From positions 7,205-71,204 of the forward strand of contig CAZIHJ010000005.1 in the NCBI GenBank assembly GCA_964538485.1: a stretch of 64,000 bases of DNA, in the 5' to 3' direction. Every line of letters starts with the position of its first letter. Positions within the stretch are counted from its first letter, which is position 1. A program made the position numbers and the translations under genes. Under the pieces are notes generated by a model. The model was not told the origin of the DNA, made no database searches, and saw nothing but the letters and a program-made list of their open reading frames with translations. Origin of the DNA: JBJXHC01 sp964538485 (lineage in GTDB: Bacteria; Bacteroidota; Ignavibacteria; UBA10030; UBA6906). This document shows, in pieces, positions 33,129-41,857 of this stretch.

Positions 33129-34859
33129 ATGATCATTGGAAAAGTAATAGACAATTATAAGATCACTGAGGTTCTCGGCAAAGGGGGCATGGGAGTCGTC
33201 TATAAAGCCACGGACATGACGCTCGACCGTGATGTTGCCCTGAAGATGATGGACGCGCGGCTTGCAAGCGACGAGAATTTCCTGAAGCGTTTTCAGTCGG
33301 AAGCAAAAGCTCTGGCGAGACTGCAGAACCCCAATATCGTCGGCATTTTTGCGTTGCGCGAGACGGAGCTAGGCCTGTGTATTGTGATGGAGTATGTTGA
33401 GGGCGATACACTTGCTGACCGTATCGGCAAAGATGGGCCGATGTCTCTTGCAAACACCCTTGCCATCTTCAAACAACTTCTTACCGCAATCGACCACGCG
33501 CACAAAGCCGGAATCGTCCACCGCGATATCAAACCGAGCAATGTGATGCTCACGCGGGATGATGTTGTGAAGGTGACGGATTTTGGCCTTGCGAAAATTC
33601 AACAACCCTCTGCTATGACGGCCACCATGGGGACCGGCGGCACGCTTTTCTACATGTCGCCCGAGCAGATCCGTGGACTTGCCAACGTGGATAACCGCGG
33701 AGATATCTATTCCATCGGAATGACGCTCTACGAAACGCTTGCAGGCAAAGTGCCGTTTACGGATACAGACAGTGATTTTGCCATACGCCAGGCAATTGTT
33801 GAAGGAAAGATTCCGAATCCCGACAAGATCAACCCTGACATATCTCGGGATGTTGCCAGGGTCATCATGAAGTCCATTGAAAAGGAACCGGACAAGCGCT
33901 ACCAGACGGCGGCTGAGTTTCGGGATGCTCTTGCAGGCGTGAAAGTGGAGATAAGGCCTGCGCCCGCCGCAACAACGATTGATCAGGGTTCTGCACCTTC
34001 GGTGTCGCGTTCGAAAGAGAAACGGACACCTCTTCTCGTTGGTATAGGCATAGTGATTCTGATTCTGGCGGTTGCAGTATATCAGTTTCTATTGAACGAA
34101 CCTGCGGCCGCACTTGCAGTGAACACCAATCCGGCCGGGGCTCGCGTTGTAGTTAATGGCAACGACATTGGCACGACACCCATCGGGAAGATGGACGTTT
34201 CCCCAGGATCGGTTGCGCTCCGGATAGACAAGGAGGGTTACTTCACAAAAGACACTACCCTCGTTCTGGAATCAGGTAAATCCTTTGAGATGTCAGTCTC
34301 ACTTACGAAAGTACCCGATCCGTCAACGGCAATGCAACAGGAGGCGGCACCACCGCTTCAAGGCGGAGGTTCTGACCGGCGGGAATCCCGGCCTGCGGGA
34401 CAGCGGCAGGTCTCCGCAACTATGGCGACGCTCATTGTTCGCGCCGTCCCCAGCGGAAGTGTTTCCATCGGCGGGAGGAAGATCAATAATGCCTCGCAAG
34501 CGTCATCCGTTGATGTTGACGCTGGAGATCAAACCGTGGTGTTCGAACATCCTCAATACGGTTTGAAGCGTGTTCCCGTCAGCCTCAAAGCAGGCGAGAA
34601 GAAAACGTTGACATGCTACTTCGAGAGCTACGTAAGCATTGGTGTTTCCGGGGACTCGCGATGGGGAACGATCATCGTTGACGGGACGAGCCTGAACATG
34701 TTCGCTCCACAGGCGCGGGTACCGCTTGGCGTGGGAGCGCATCGTATTCTGGTTTCGCGCGACGGCTATGAAACGGTTGAAGGCGAGCGAACTGTTACCG
34801 TTGCGGCAGAGGTAAAGGAAGTTGTTTATCCCCTACTGTTTACATTGAAAAAGAAATAG
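33129..34859 (+). CDS. Ser/Thr protein kinase with transmembrane helix and PEGA domains
   Basis: This 576-residue Hanks-type kinase has its catalytic domain at residues 1-275: GKGGMGVVYKA glycine loop, catalytic Lys in VALKMMD, HRDIKPSNVML near 131-141, DFGLAK, and FYMSPEQIRG. A transmembrane helix lies at about 299-321 (LLVGIGIVILILAVAVYQFLL). The extracytoplasmic part carries PEGA-type domains (VNTNPAGARVVVNGNDIGTT; VRAVPSGSVSIGGRKI; a third less regular copy to the end). PEGA domains are common sensor or wall-binding extensions in such kinases. It is the obvious partner of the PP2C 11 bp upstream and may phosphorylate the KTV sites of the FHA proteins. Confidence 0.93.
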   Translation: MIIGKVIDNYKITEVLGKGGMGVVYKATDMTLDRDVALKMMDARLASDENFLKRFQSEAKALARLQNPNIVGIFALRETELGLCIVMEYVEGDTLADRIGKDGPMSLANTLAIFKQLLTAIDHAHKAGIVHRDIKPSNVMLTRDDVVKVTDFGLAKIQQPSAMTATMGTGGTLFYMSPEQIRGLANVDNRGDIYSIGMTLYETLAGKVPFTDTDSDFAIRQAIVEGKIPNPDKINPDISRDVARVIMKSIEKEPDKRYQTAAEFRDALAGVKVEIRPAPAATTIDQGSAPSVSRSKEKRTPLLVGIGIVILILAVAVYQFLLNEPAAALAVNTNPAGARVVVNGNDIGTTPIGKMDVSPGSVALRIDKEGYFTKDTTLVLESGKSFEMSVSLTKVPDPSTAMQQEAAPPLQGGGSDRRESRPAGQRQVSATMATLIVRAVPSGSVSIGGRKINNASQASSVDVDAGDQTVVFEHPQYGLKRVPVSLKAGEKKTLTCYFESYVSIGVSGDSRWGTIIVDGTSLNMFAPQARVPLGVGAHRILVSRDGYETVEGERTVTVAAEVKEVVYPLLFTLKKK

Positions 34860-34893
34860 TATCTTGAGGCCAACCAATGAGGAGGTCGCTGCT

Positions 34894-35922
34894 ATGAACC
34901 GAGGGAAGGATCATCGTCTTTCGATGTTTGCGATGTGTGTTGCAATGGTGTTAATGTGTGTTCCGTCTGAGACCGTGTTCTCGCGTCCCGACGGGAAGTT
35001 TGAGCAGGCTATGCGCGCGTACTCCAACGCACAATATGATGACGCGATCACGACACTACTTGAGCTTGCCGGTGACAGTAGCATGGAGCAAAAGGACCGT
35101 GTCCAGGTGCATCTCCATCTCGGAAGGGCGTACGTTGCAAAGAATCTGTACGAAAAAGCAAAGTGGTCGATTGCAGAGTTGCTAAAGTTGGAGCCGCCAA
35201 CAATATCGCTCGACCCTGACAATGAGTGTCCGCCTCTCATGAAAATCTATTATGATGTGCGCAAAGAGAAGGCCGGTTCCGCGCAGATCGAGCGATCTGA
35301 TCCCGGCATACAGACGATTGCAATCCTCGACTTCATGAACCGCTCCGTGGATGACAAAGAGAAATTCGATCCGATGGAAAAGGGATTCTCGGAGTTAATG
35401 ATCAACCAGCTCCAGGGTACTGTCAATCTTAAGGTGGTTGAACGTGAACGGATACAGTGGATTCTGGAGGAAATCGGCCTTGAGAACGAGCCCGGAAAAT
35501 TCGATCCTGCATCTGCAGTCAGGGTGGGGAAACAGCTCGGCGTACACACAGTCCTTCTCGGAAGCTTCATCAAGCTCAAGAATCAGATCAAGCTGCTTGC
35601 GAGATTGGTGAAAGTTGAAACCAGCGAGATTCTGGCGACAGAAGAGGCAACAGGCGATGCCGACGAGTTTTTTGAATTGACAGAGAAGCTTGGCGTGAAA
35701 GTCGCCGGTAAGATCAATGTTGCCGTCACCCGTGAAGACCTTTCGCAGGGCACGGAGACAAAATCCCTGGATGCAATGATGTCGTACTCCGAGGGGCTGG
35801 TCTTGCTGGAAAAGGGAAATTACAAACTTGCCTACGACAAGTTCCTTGAAGCGGTGGAAAAAGATCCGACGTACGAGAAGGCAAAGGCGAAGGCAGAAAG
35901 TCTCAGACCGCTGATCGGATGA
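34894..35922 (+). CDS. Exported CsgG/FlgO-like protein with TPR helices
   Basis: 342 residues. ATG 34894 has a perfect GAGGAGG ribosome-binding site 8 nt upstream and follows with a signal peptide (SMFAMCVAMVLMCVPSETVFS); an in-frame TTG at 34864 gives a worse start. N-terminal TPR-like helices (FEQAMRAYSNAQYDDAITTLLEL) come first. Then a CsgG/FlgO-type nucleotide-fold-like domain (TIAILDFMNRSVDD, KGFSELMINQLQGTVNLKVVERERIQWILEEIGL, VRVGKQLGVHTVLLGSFIKL), and a last TPR (YSEGLVLLEKGNYKLAYDKFLEAVEKDP). Family members assemble at the outer membrane. It overlaps the next gene by 4 nt (ATGA) and is its paralogue. Confidence 0.82.
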   Translation: MNRGKDHRLSMFAMCVAMVLMCVPSETVFSRPDGKFEQAMRAYSNAQYDDAITTLLELAGDSSMEQKDRVQVHLHLGRAYVAKNLYEKAKWSIAELLKLEPPTISLDPDNECPPLMKIYYDVRKEKAGSAQIERSDPGIQTIAILDFMNRSVDDKEKFDPMEKGFSELMINQLQGTVNLKVVERERIQWILEEIGLENEPGKFDPASAVRVGKQLGVHTVLLGSFIKLKNQIKLLARLVKVETSEILATEEATGDADEFFELTEKLGVKVAGKINVAVTREDLSQGTETKSLDAMMSYSEGLVLLEKGNYKLAYDKFLEAVEKDPTYEKAKAKAESLRPLIG

Positions 35923-37244
35923 AGATATCATTCATGAGAGTCGCCTCAAAATACATCTCAACGGCAATTCTCCTTGCAGTTCTACTCTGTTCCTGTGTGA
36001 CCGTGAAGTACGATGAAGACATCGCAAACTACGGGAAGCAGATTGCGCAGTTGCAGAAGAATATCGTTGCCAATCCGCGGAACGCTGGTGCGCTGCGGGA
36101 CCTTGGGGTTATTTACTTCCAGGCAAGACAATACCAGCGCGCCAACGATCTGCTCAAGCGTTCACTCGATGTTGACGCGAACGACCCCAAATCGCTCTTC
36201 TATTATGGGATGACGCTGGAGGGTGAGGACAACACCAAAGCCGCACTTGCCACGTACATCCGCTACACAGATGTCTCATCCCTTTCTCCATATCGCCGTC
36301 TTATGGAAGGGCGGTACAGGGAGTTGAGTTATCGCATCATCCAACAGCAACTTCAGCAACTCGTCGCTGACGAAGAACGGCTTGGTGATACCATGTCGCC
36401 AACGGCTGTTGCGGTTTTTCCGCTTGAGTACCAGGGGACAGACAAGAAATACGAGACGCTTGGTTTTGGTTTGAGCGAAATGATGATCAGTGACCTCGGG
36501 CAGGTGCAGAAACTGAAGCTTGTAGAGCGGATCCGGCTTGAGGCATTGCTGGCCGAACTGAGATTTGGTGCAACGCAAAAGGTCGATCCGGCAACCGCGC
36601 CCCGCATTGGCAAGCTGCTTTCAGCGGGACGCATTGTCGGCGGTACGTACACGGTGACTAACGATAAAGTTCTGAGAATGGATGTCAGTTCCTGGGACGT
36701 TCCAAAGAAGAAGTACCCGGAACCCGCAGGGAAGTCCGACGCTCTGGAGAACCTCTTCCGGTTGCAGAAGCAGATTGTGTTCCGCATTATCGGTGACATG
36801 GGTATTACCTTGACACGTGCCGAGCGTGAGCGCATTGAGCGTGTGCCTACTGAGAACTTGCAGGCATTTATTCTCTACTCGCTCGGGCTTGAACGTGAAT
36901 CGGCGAGGGATTTTAAGGCAGCGGAGGTATACTACAATCAGGCCATTGCTCTCGATCCGAACTTCTCGCAAGCACGATCGCGGGCCGAAGCATCGGGAGC
37001 AATGAGTGTTGCAGGTGGACCGAGAGACCGTGCACTCGTTGCAGCCAATACTATTGATCCTCTTCCGGGCCCCGATGGCCCAGCATCCGATCGGGATCTT
37101 GTAGCACAACGTCTGCGCAAGCTGGACGGAACCATCGGAGCCGAGTTCTTCCCCGGAGATGAGAGTCGCAAAGGTGCTGAAGAAGCTGCGCGCGGAGGCG
37201 CCGCAGTGATCGACCTTCCTCAACCACCACCACCGCCCAGATGA
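35919..37244 (+). CDS. CsgG/FlgO-like lipoprotein with TPR helices
   Basis: 441 residues. A lipoprotein signal ends LAVLLCSC with the acceptor at Cys26. TPR helices follow (ALRDLGVIYFQARQYQRANDLLKRSLDVDANDPKSLFYYGMTLE). Then a CsgG/FlgO-like domain (VAVFPLEYQGTDKKYETLGFGLSEMMISDLGQVQKLKLVERIRLEALLAEL, PRIGKLLSAGRIVGGTYTV), and another TPR (GLERESARDFKAAEVYYNQAIALDPNFSQA). The tail is low-complexity, ending in a run of prolines. It shares layout with the preceding gene and likely sits with it at the outer membrane as an assembly or stabilising factor for the surface proteins encoded around it (inference). Confidence 0.82.
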   Translation: MKISFMRVASKYISTAILLAVLLCSCVTVKYDEDIANYGKQIAQLQKNIVANPRNAGALRDLGVIYFQARQYQRANDLLKRSLDVDANDPKSLFYYGMTLEGEDNTKAALATYIRYTDVSSLSPYRRLMEGRYRELSYRIIQQQLQQLVADEERLGDTMSPTAVAVFPLEYQGTDKKYETLGFGLSEMMISDLGQVQKLKLVERIRLEALLAELRFGATQKVDPATAPRIGKLLSAGRIVGGTYTVTNDKVLRMDVSSWDVPKKKYPEPAGKSDALENLFRLQKQIVFRIIGDMGITLTRAERERIERVPTENLQAFILYSLGLERESARDFKAAEVYYNQAIALDPNFSQARSRAEASGAMSVAGGPRDRALVAANTIDPLPGPDGPASDRDLVAQRLRKLDGTIGAEFFPGDESRKGAEEAARGGAAVIDLPQPPPPPR

Positions 37245-40200
37245 TGCCCGCGATGAAATCGTCCTTACGCCAATTCTTCTTTCACATTATTCTTTTTTCT
37301 CTTGTGTTGAACGGGTATGCCCAGACCGTCCAACAGAATATGTGGGTAACGGACGGCCCTGTCACTGCAATCGCCCGTGATAACACGACGATCTATCTTG
37401 GCGGCGCTTTTTCCTACGTCGGGCCTCCGCTTGCCCATAGTGTAGCCATCAATGCGGCGTCCGGTGCCGTGGTAACAGGTTTCCCCTCTGCAAATGGACC
37501 TGTCTTTGCGGGAGTCTCTGATGGGGCCGGTGGATGGTATATCGGCGGGGAATTCAGCGCGGTTGGCGGAGTGCAGCGTAACCGCCTCGCACACATTCTC
37601 GCCGATAACTCCGTCGCCCCGTGGAATCCCGGTGCTGATAGTACCGTGGAAGAACTTGCTTTCGATGGTACCCTCGTTTATGTCGGAGGATCTTTCTCAA
37701 TTCTTTCCGGACAATCCCGGAGTTTTCTTGGCGCGGTAAACGCGTCGACCGGAGCGGCAACCGCGTGGAACCCTGGTTCGGACGGGCCGATCTACGCGAT
37801 TGAGTTGGTGGGAACAACGGTATATGTTGGGGGCAGTTTCTCTGTTATTGGGTCGCTCCCTCGTAGCAATGTGGCAGCAATAACTTCAGCAGGCCTCGCG
37901 ACAGCATTCAATCCGATAGCCACCGGTCCGGTTCACGCAATCCTCAATGGCTCGGGGGTGATCTACCTGGGAGGAGAGTTCGACGCGCTTCTCGGTGGTC
38001 AGATACCACGCCTGCGACTTGCAGCCGTTGATCCCACGTCGGGAGGAGCAACACCCTGGGACCCAGGTGCCGATGGAGATGTCTACGCAATGGTTCAGTC
38101 AGGTTCAGTTGTGTACATCGGAGGCGCATTCTTCAATGTGGCCGGCCAGCAGCGTCAAGGGCTTGCGGCGGTCGATGCAGCCGGCGGGCTTTCATTCTGG
38201 AATCCCGGGACAAACGGTAACGTACTTGCGATGAGCATCTCCGGAACAACCGTTTTTGTCGGGGGCACATTCACGAATGTTGCAGGACAGCCGCGCCGCT
38301 TCCTGGCCGCCATTAACGCGAACACAGGAGCTCCCACTCCATGGAATCCAACAGCGAGTCGCCCCGTCCGTGAATTACGCAACTCAGGCGGTAACGTATT
38401 TGCGGGGGGAAACTTTGGCAGCGTCGGTGGTGTTGTCCGCAGCAACATCGCGGCATTGGATGCAACGACAGGTGCAGCGACGACATGGAATCCGCTCGCG
38501 GATGGACAAATTGAGGCGCTCCTGATAGATGGGACAACCTTATACGCAGGGGGGTTCTTTGGTCTGATTGCAGGGCAGCAGCGGACCAACATTGCGGCGC
38601 TTTCAACTACCACAGGCCAGGCAACCGCCTGGAATCCCGGCGCAGGCGGTCCCGTTCTGGCTCTAGCGCTTTCGGGAACCACACTGTACGCAGGGGGCGT
38701 GTTCACCCAGTTTGGCGGACAACCAAGGAACCGGATCGGCGCCGTCAGCATATCCACAGGCGCGGCCACAGCATGGAATCCCGATGCAGACAACGATGTG
38801 GAGGATATTGAGATCAATGGCTCCACCCTGTATGCGTCCGGGTCCTTTACAACGATTGGCGGACAACCACGCCGGAACATTGCTGCAATCAGCATTGCAA
38901 CAGGGGCCGCCACGACATGGAATCCGAATGCAAGCGGCCCTGTGCACGACGTTGCAGTTCACGGCGGCCTCGTGTATGCTGGTGGGAACTTTCTCACCAT
39001 CGGAGGTCAGCAAAGAAACAACCTTGCGGCATTGGACCTCGCTACTGGAGCTGCGACTGCATGGAACCCCTCGGTGGTCGGGGGAGTGCGTGCCGTCAGT
39101 CCGGCGGGACCCCTGGTATACATTGGCGGAGGATTTCAAACCGTTGGAACATTCTCGCGGCAGGCCTTTGCAACGATTCTTGCCGCCACAGGTGTTGCCA
39201 CCCCGTGGGATCCGATGGTGGCGGGTGGACTTGATGGCCTTCCCCAAACGCTTGCGATTCTTCCGTATGGAGAGACTGTTCATGTTGGGGGTGATTTTCT
39301 GGAGGTCTCCGGCGCGACACGGAATTTTTTCATGAGCTTCACTGATCCGGCCCTCGCTCCTTCATTTGGGGTTTCTCCAGGCGTGGTGAATTTCGGCACT
39401 GTTCCGGTCGGTACTCCCTCTGTTGATTCCGCCACGGTGACAAATGCAGGTGCTACACCTCTGCAGGTTACGCAGGCGAGTTCCACCAATCCGGAATTCG
39501 CCGTAGTACCGACCTCCGCGACGATTCCTCCCGGCACGAGTCGAGCGTTTATTATTACGTTTACCCCTGCGACGTCCGGACCAAAGACAGCACGTATTCG
39601 CTTCACACACAATGCCCCGTCATCACTTGATTCCATCACGGTGAATGGAACAGGCGCAGTTGCACCCGCGTCATTCAGTGTGTCACCCGCTTCCCTGGAT
39701 TTCGGCGGAGTGTCCGTTGATTCGTCGAAGACAGACTCCGTCACCGTGACGAATGGCGGCGGCTCTTCATTGACGGTGAGTTCAGTTACTTCATCGGCTT
39801 CGGGATTCTCGGTCACTCCAACAAGTGCGTCGGTTCCCCCATCCGGAAGCACGAAGTTCTTCATTACATTCCAGCCAACTTCGGGCGGCCTGCAATCAGG
39901 AAGCATCAGGTTTGTTCACTCTGCTCCGGGTTCACCCGACTCTGTTACAGTTAGTGGCACGGGATTGCTTCCAGGACTTTTATTTACAGTGCAGAGTGTA
40001 TTCTTCGATGATATTGAAGTCGGGACAGGAGAGAACCAGTCGTTCGATGTCAGAAACACGGGTGCCGCGCAGCTGCGAATTGACAGTCTCCGCATCATGG
40101 CCCCACAACAAACAGATTTCAGCATAGTCGGGTCATCGGGCCCGTTGCCACCGGTACCACCTGCGGGTCTCACCACATTGACACTCAGGTTTGCACCGCA

Positions 40201-41857
40201 AGTTGAGGGAAGTCAAGGTGCCACATTGGTGGTGTACAGCAACGCGCCAACAAGTCCGGACTCATTGGACGTCAGTGGCTTTGCTATCAGGCCGTTTGTG
40301 CAGGTAACTGTCGCAGGCGATACTCTTGTGAGCGGGACTGCAGATCTCACCGTCGTTCCTCCTCCCGGATTCATACCCAGCGATGTATCACTTTTTTTCA
40401 GGAAGGGTGGGGAAGCAGGGTATGATTCCGTGACGATGACAGCGCAGGGCGCCAACTTCGTCGGATCACTTCCCTCCAGTGTCCTCACAATCCGGGGTGT
40501 GGAGTATTACATAAGAATTCTCCATGCGCAAGGTGTGATCACATTCCCTTCAGTCGACCCGGTCAACATTCCGGCCATCCTTCGCGTTCGCTTTACTTCA
40601 GTAACAGTACCGACCGCACTCCAGCGACGGAAGTATAGCATGGTATCGGTCCCGGCGGAGCTTTCCGACCAACGCATTGCGAGCGTCTTTGAAGATGATT
40701 ATGGTCCGTATTCCCCCAACCTCTGGAGAGTATTCAAGAGGGAAAATGACATTGATGTCGAACATCCCGCAATCGCTTCGCCTGTTTCGCCTGGTACCGG
40801 ATTCTGGCTGATCACCCACTCGGGGCAGAGTTTTGATGCGGACAACGGACGATCCATGAGTTCAGCAACACCGGCTGCAATTACAGTGCAACCCGGCTGG
40901 AATCAGATAGCCAACCCGTTTGCCTTCCCCATTGTGTGGACGTCGGTAGCACGGGGAGGGAGAGTCCAGGGAATTCATCGCTTCGACGGTGTGCAGTTTC
41001 AGCTTGATACTGCGGGTGTATTGCAGCCGTGGGAGGCCTACTATGTTTTCAATGAGGAATCCTTTGCAGCGACGCTGACGTTTCCACCCCAAGAGACGCC
41101 CGGCCCGGCTCCGTTGCCGATAGCAACGGCTGCTTACGAGTTGCGGATTCAATTGCGCTCCCCGGACGGTGCCTCGGATATTCACAATGTTGTCGGGTTT
41201 CATTCACAGGCCTCAGTTGGTCGTGACGGATTTGATTTCTTCAAGCCGCCGCATATCGGTGAGTTCGTGAGCGCTTCCATTGTAGAGGACGGTAAATCGT
41301 TCACACGGAACTTCAAACCGATTGAAGGTGAAGGACAGCACTGGGATGTGCTCCTTGAGGGTTCGGGTGGAGTGCAAAATATCGATCTGACACTTGTCGA
41401 AGAAGGACACGCCCCGCAAGGGTACAGCGTTTATGTATTTGATCTGAGCGAAGGTCGTACGTTAGGGAATAGTGGGGGAACATGGCGTTTGAATCTCTCA
41501 GAAACTCGCCGTCTCCGCATTGCCATTGGAACTCCCGCGTATGCGCTCAACCACTCCGAGGGACTTCCTCTTGCGCCGGTTGTGTATGCGCTTGAACAAA
41601 ACTATCCCAATCCGTTCAATCCATCCACAACAATTGCATACCAGTTAAGCAAACAGGGGCAAACGTTGCTCCAAGTATACAACGTTCTTGGCCAGCACGT
41701 GCGAACACTCGTGGATGACTTCCAGACATCGGGTACATATCGCGTTGAATGGGATGGAAAAGATGGGAATGGTGCGATGCTCTCCAGCGGCGTTTACTTT
41801 ATCCGGCTGCAATCTGATGGATTTGTTGATATGAAAAAAACACTCTTCCTGAGGTGA
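37241..41857 (+). CDS. Giant secreted propeller/ASH-domain protein, T9SS cargo
   Basis: 1,538 residues. After a signal peptide (FFFHIILFSLVLNGYAQ) there are about 14 repeats of roughly 40-50 residues with the pattern G-V-x-A-x-x-x-x-G-x-x-x-Y-x-G-G-x-F-x-x-x-G-G-Q-x-R-x-x-x-A-A, each followed by TG-A-A-T-x-WNP (to about residue 700). Three choice-of-anchor-D (ASH-like) domains follow (FSVSPASLDFGGVSVDSSKTDSVTV is the type). A beta-rich region and the T9SS sorting domain complete it, with NYPNPFNP from about 1454 and GVYFIRLQ...KKTLFLR at the end. It is coupled to the CsgG-like lipoprotein by ATGA overlap. The repeats look like a two-propeller surface scaffold. Confidence 0.85.
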   Translation: MMPAMKSSLRQFFFHIILFSLVLNGYAQTVQQNMWVTDGPVTAIARDNTTIYLGGAFSYVGPPLAHSVAINAASGAVVTGFPSANGPVFAGVSDGAGGWYIGGEFSAVGGVQRNRLAHILADNSVAPWNPGADSTVEELAFDGTLVYVGGSFSILSGQSRSFLGAVNASTGAATAWNPGSDGPIYAIELVGTTVYVGGSFSVIGSLPRSNVAAITSAGLATAFNPIATGPVHAILNGSGVIYLGGEFDALLGGQIPRLRLAAVDPTSGGATPWDPGADGDVYAMVQSGSVVYIGGAFFNVAGQQRQGLAAVDAAGGLSFWNPGTNGNVLAMSISGTTVFVGGTFTNVAGQPRRFLAAINANTGAPTPWNPTASRPVRELRNSGGNVFAGGNFGSVGGVVRSNIAALDATTGAATTWNPLADGQIEALLIDGTTLYAGGFFGLIAGQQRTNIAALSTTTGQATAWNPGAGGPVLALALSGTTLYAGGVFTQFGGQPRNRIGAVSISTGAATAWNPDADNDVEDIEINGSTLYASGSFTTIGGQPRRNIAAISIATGAATTWNPNASGPVHDVAVHGGLVYAGGNFLTIGGQQRNNLAALDLATGAATAWNPSVVGGVRAVSPAGPLVYIGGGFQTVGTFSRQAFATILAATGVATPWDPMVAGGLDGLPQTLAILPYGETVHVGGDFLEVSGATRNFFMSFTDPALAPSFGVSPGVVNFGTVPVGTPSVDSATVTNAGATPLQVTQASSTNPEFAVVPTSATIPPGTSRAFIITFTPATSGPKTARIRFTHNAPSSLDSITVNGTGAVAPASFSVSPASLDFGGVSVDSSKTDSVTVTNGGGSSLTVSSVTSSASGFSVTPTSASVPPSGSTKFFITFQPTSGGLQSGSIRFVHSAPGSPDSVTVSGTGLLPGLLFTVQSVFFDDIEVGTGENQSFDVRNTGAAQLRIDSLRIMAPQQTDFSIVGSSGPLPPVPPAGLTTLTLRFAPQVEGSQGATLVVYSNAPTSPDSLDVSGFAIRPFVQVTVAGDTLVSGTADLTVVPPPGFIPSDVSLFFRKGGEAGYDSVTMTAQGANFVGSLPSSVLTIRGVEYYIRILHAQGVITFPSVDPVNIPAILRVRFTSVTVPTALQRRKYSMVSVPAELSDQRIASVFEDDYGPYSPNLWRVFKRENDIDVEHPAIASPVSPGTGFWLITHSGQSFDADNGRSMSSATPAAITVQPGWNQIANPFAFPIVWTSVARGGRVQGIHRFDGVQFQLDTAGVLQPWEAYYVFNEESFAATLTFPPQETPGPAPLPIATAAYELRIQLRSPDGASDIHNVVGFHSQASVGRDGFDFFKPPHIGEFVSASIVEDGKSFTRNFKPIEGEGQHWDVLLEGSGGVQNIDLTLVEEGHAPQGYSVYVFDLSEGRTLGNSGGTWRLNLSETRRLRIAIGTPAYALNHSEGLPLAPVVYALEQNYPNPFNPSTTIAYQLSKQGQTLLQVYNVLGQHVRTLVDDFQTSGTYRVEWDGKDGNGAMLSSGVYFIRLQSDGFVDMKKTLFLR

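Noticed and set aside
37300..39300. Possible CRISPR or tandem DNA repeat array
   Set aside because: Periodicity comes from protein repeats of about 40-50 residues with diverged codons; no identical short repeats with spacers.
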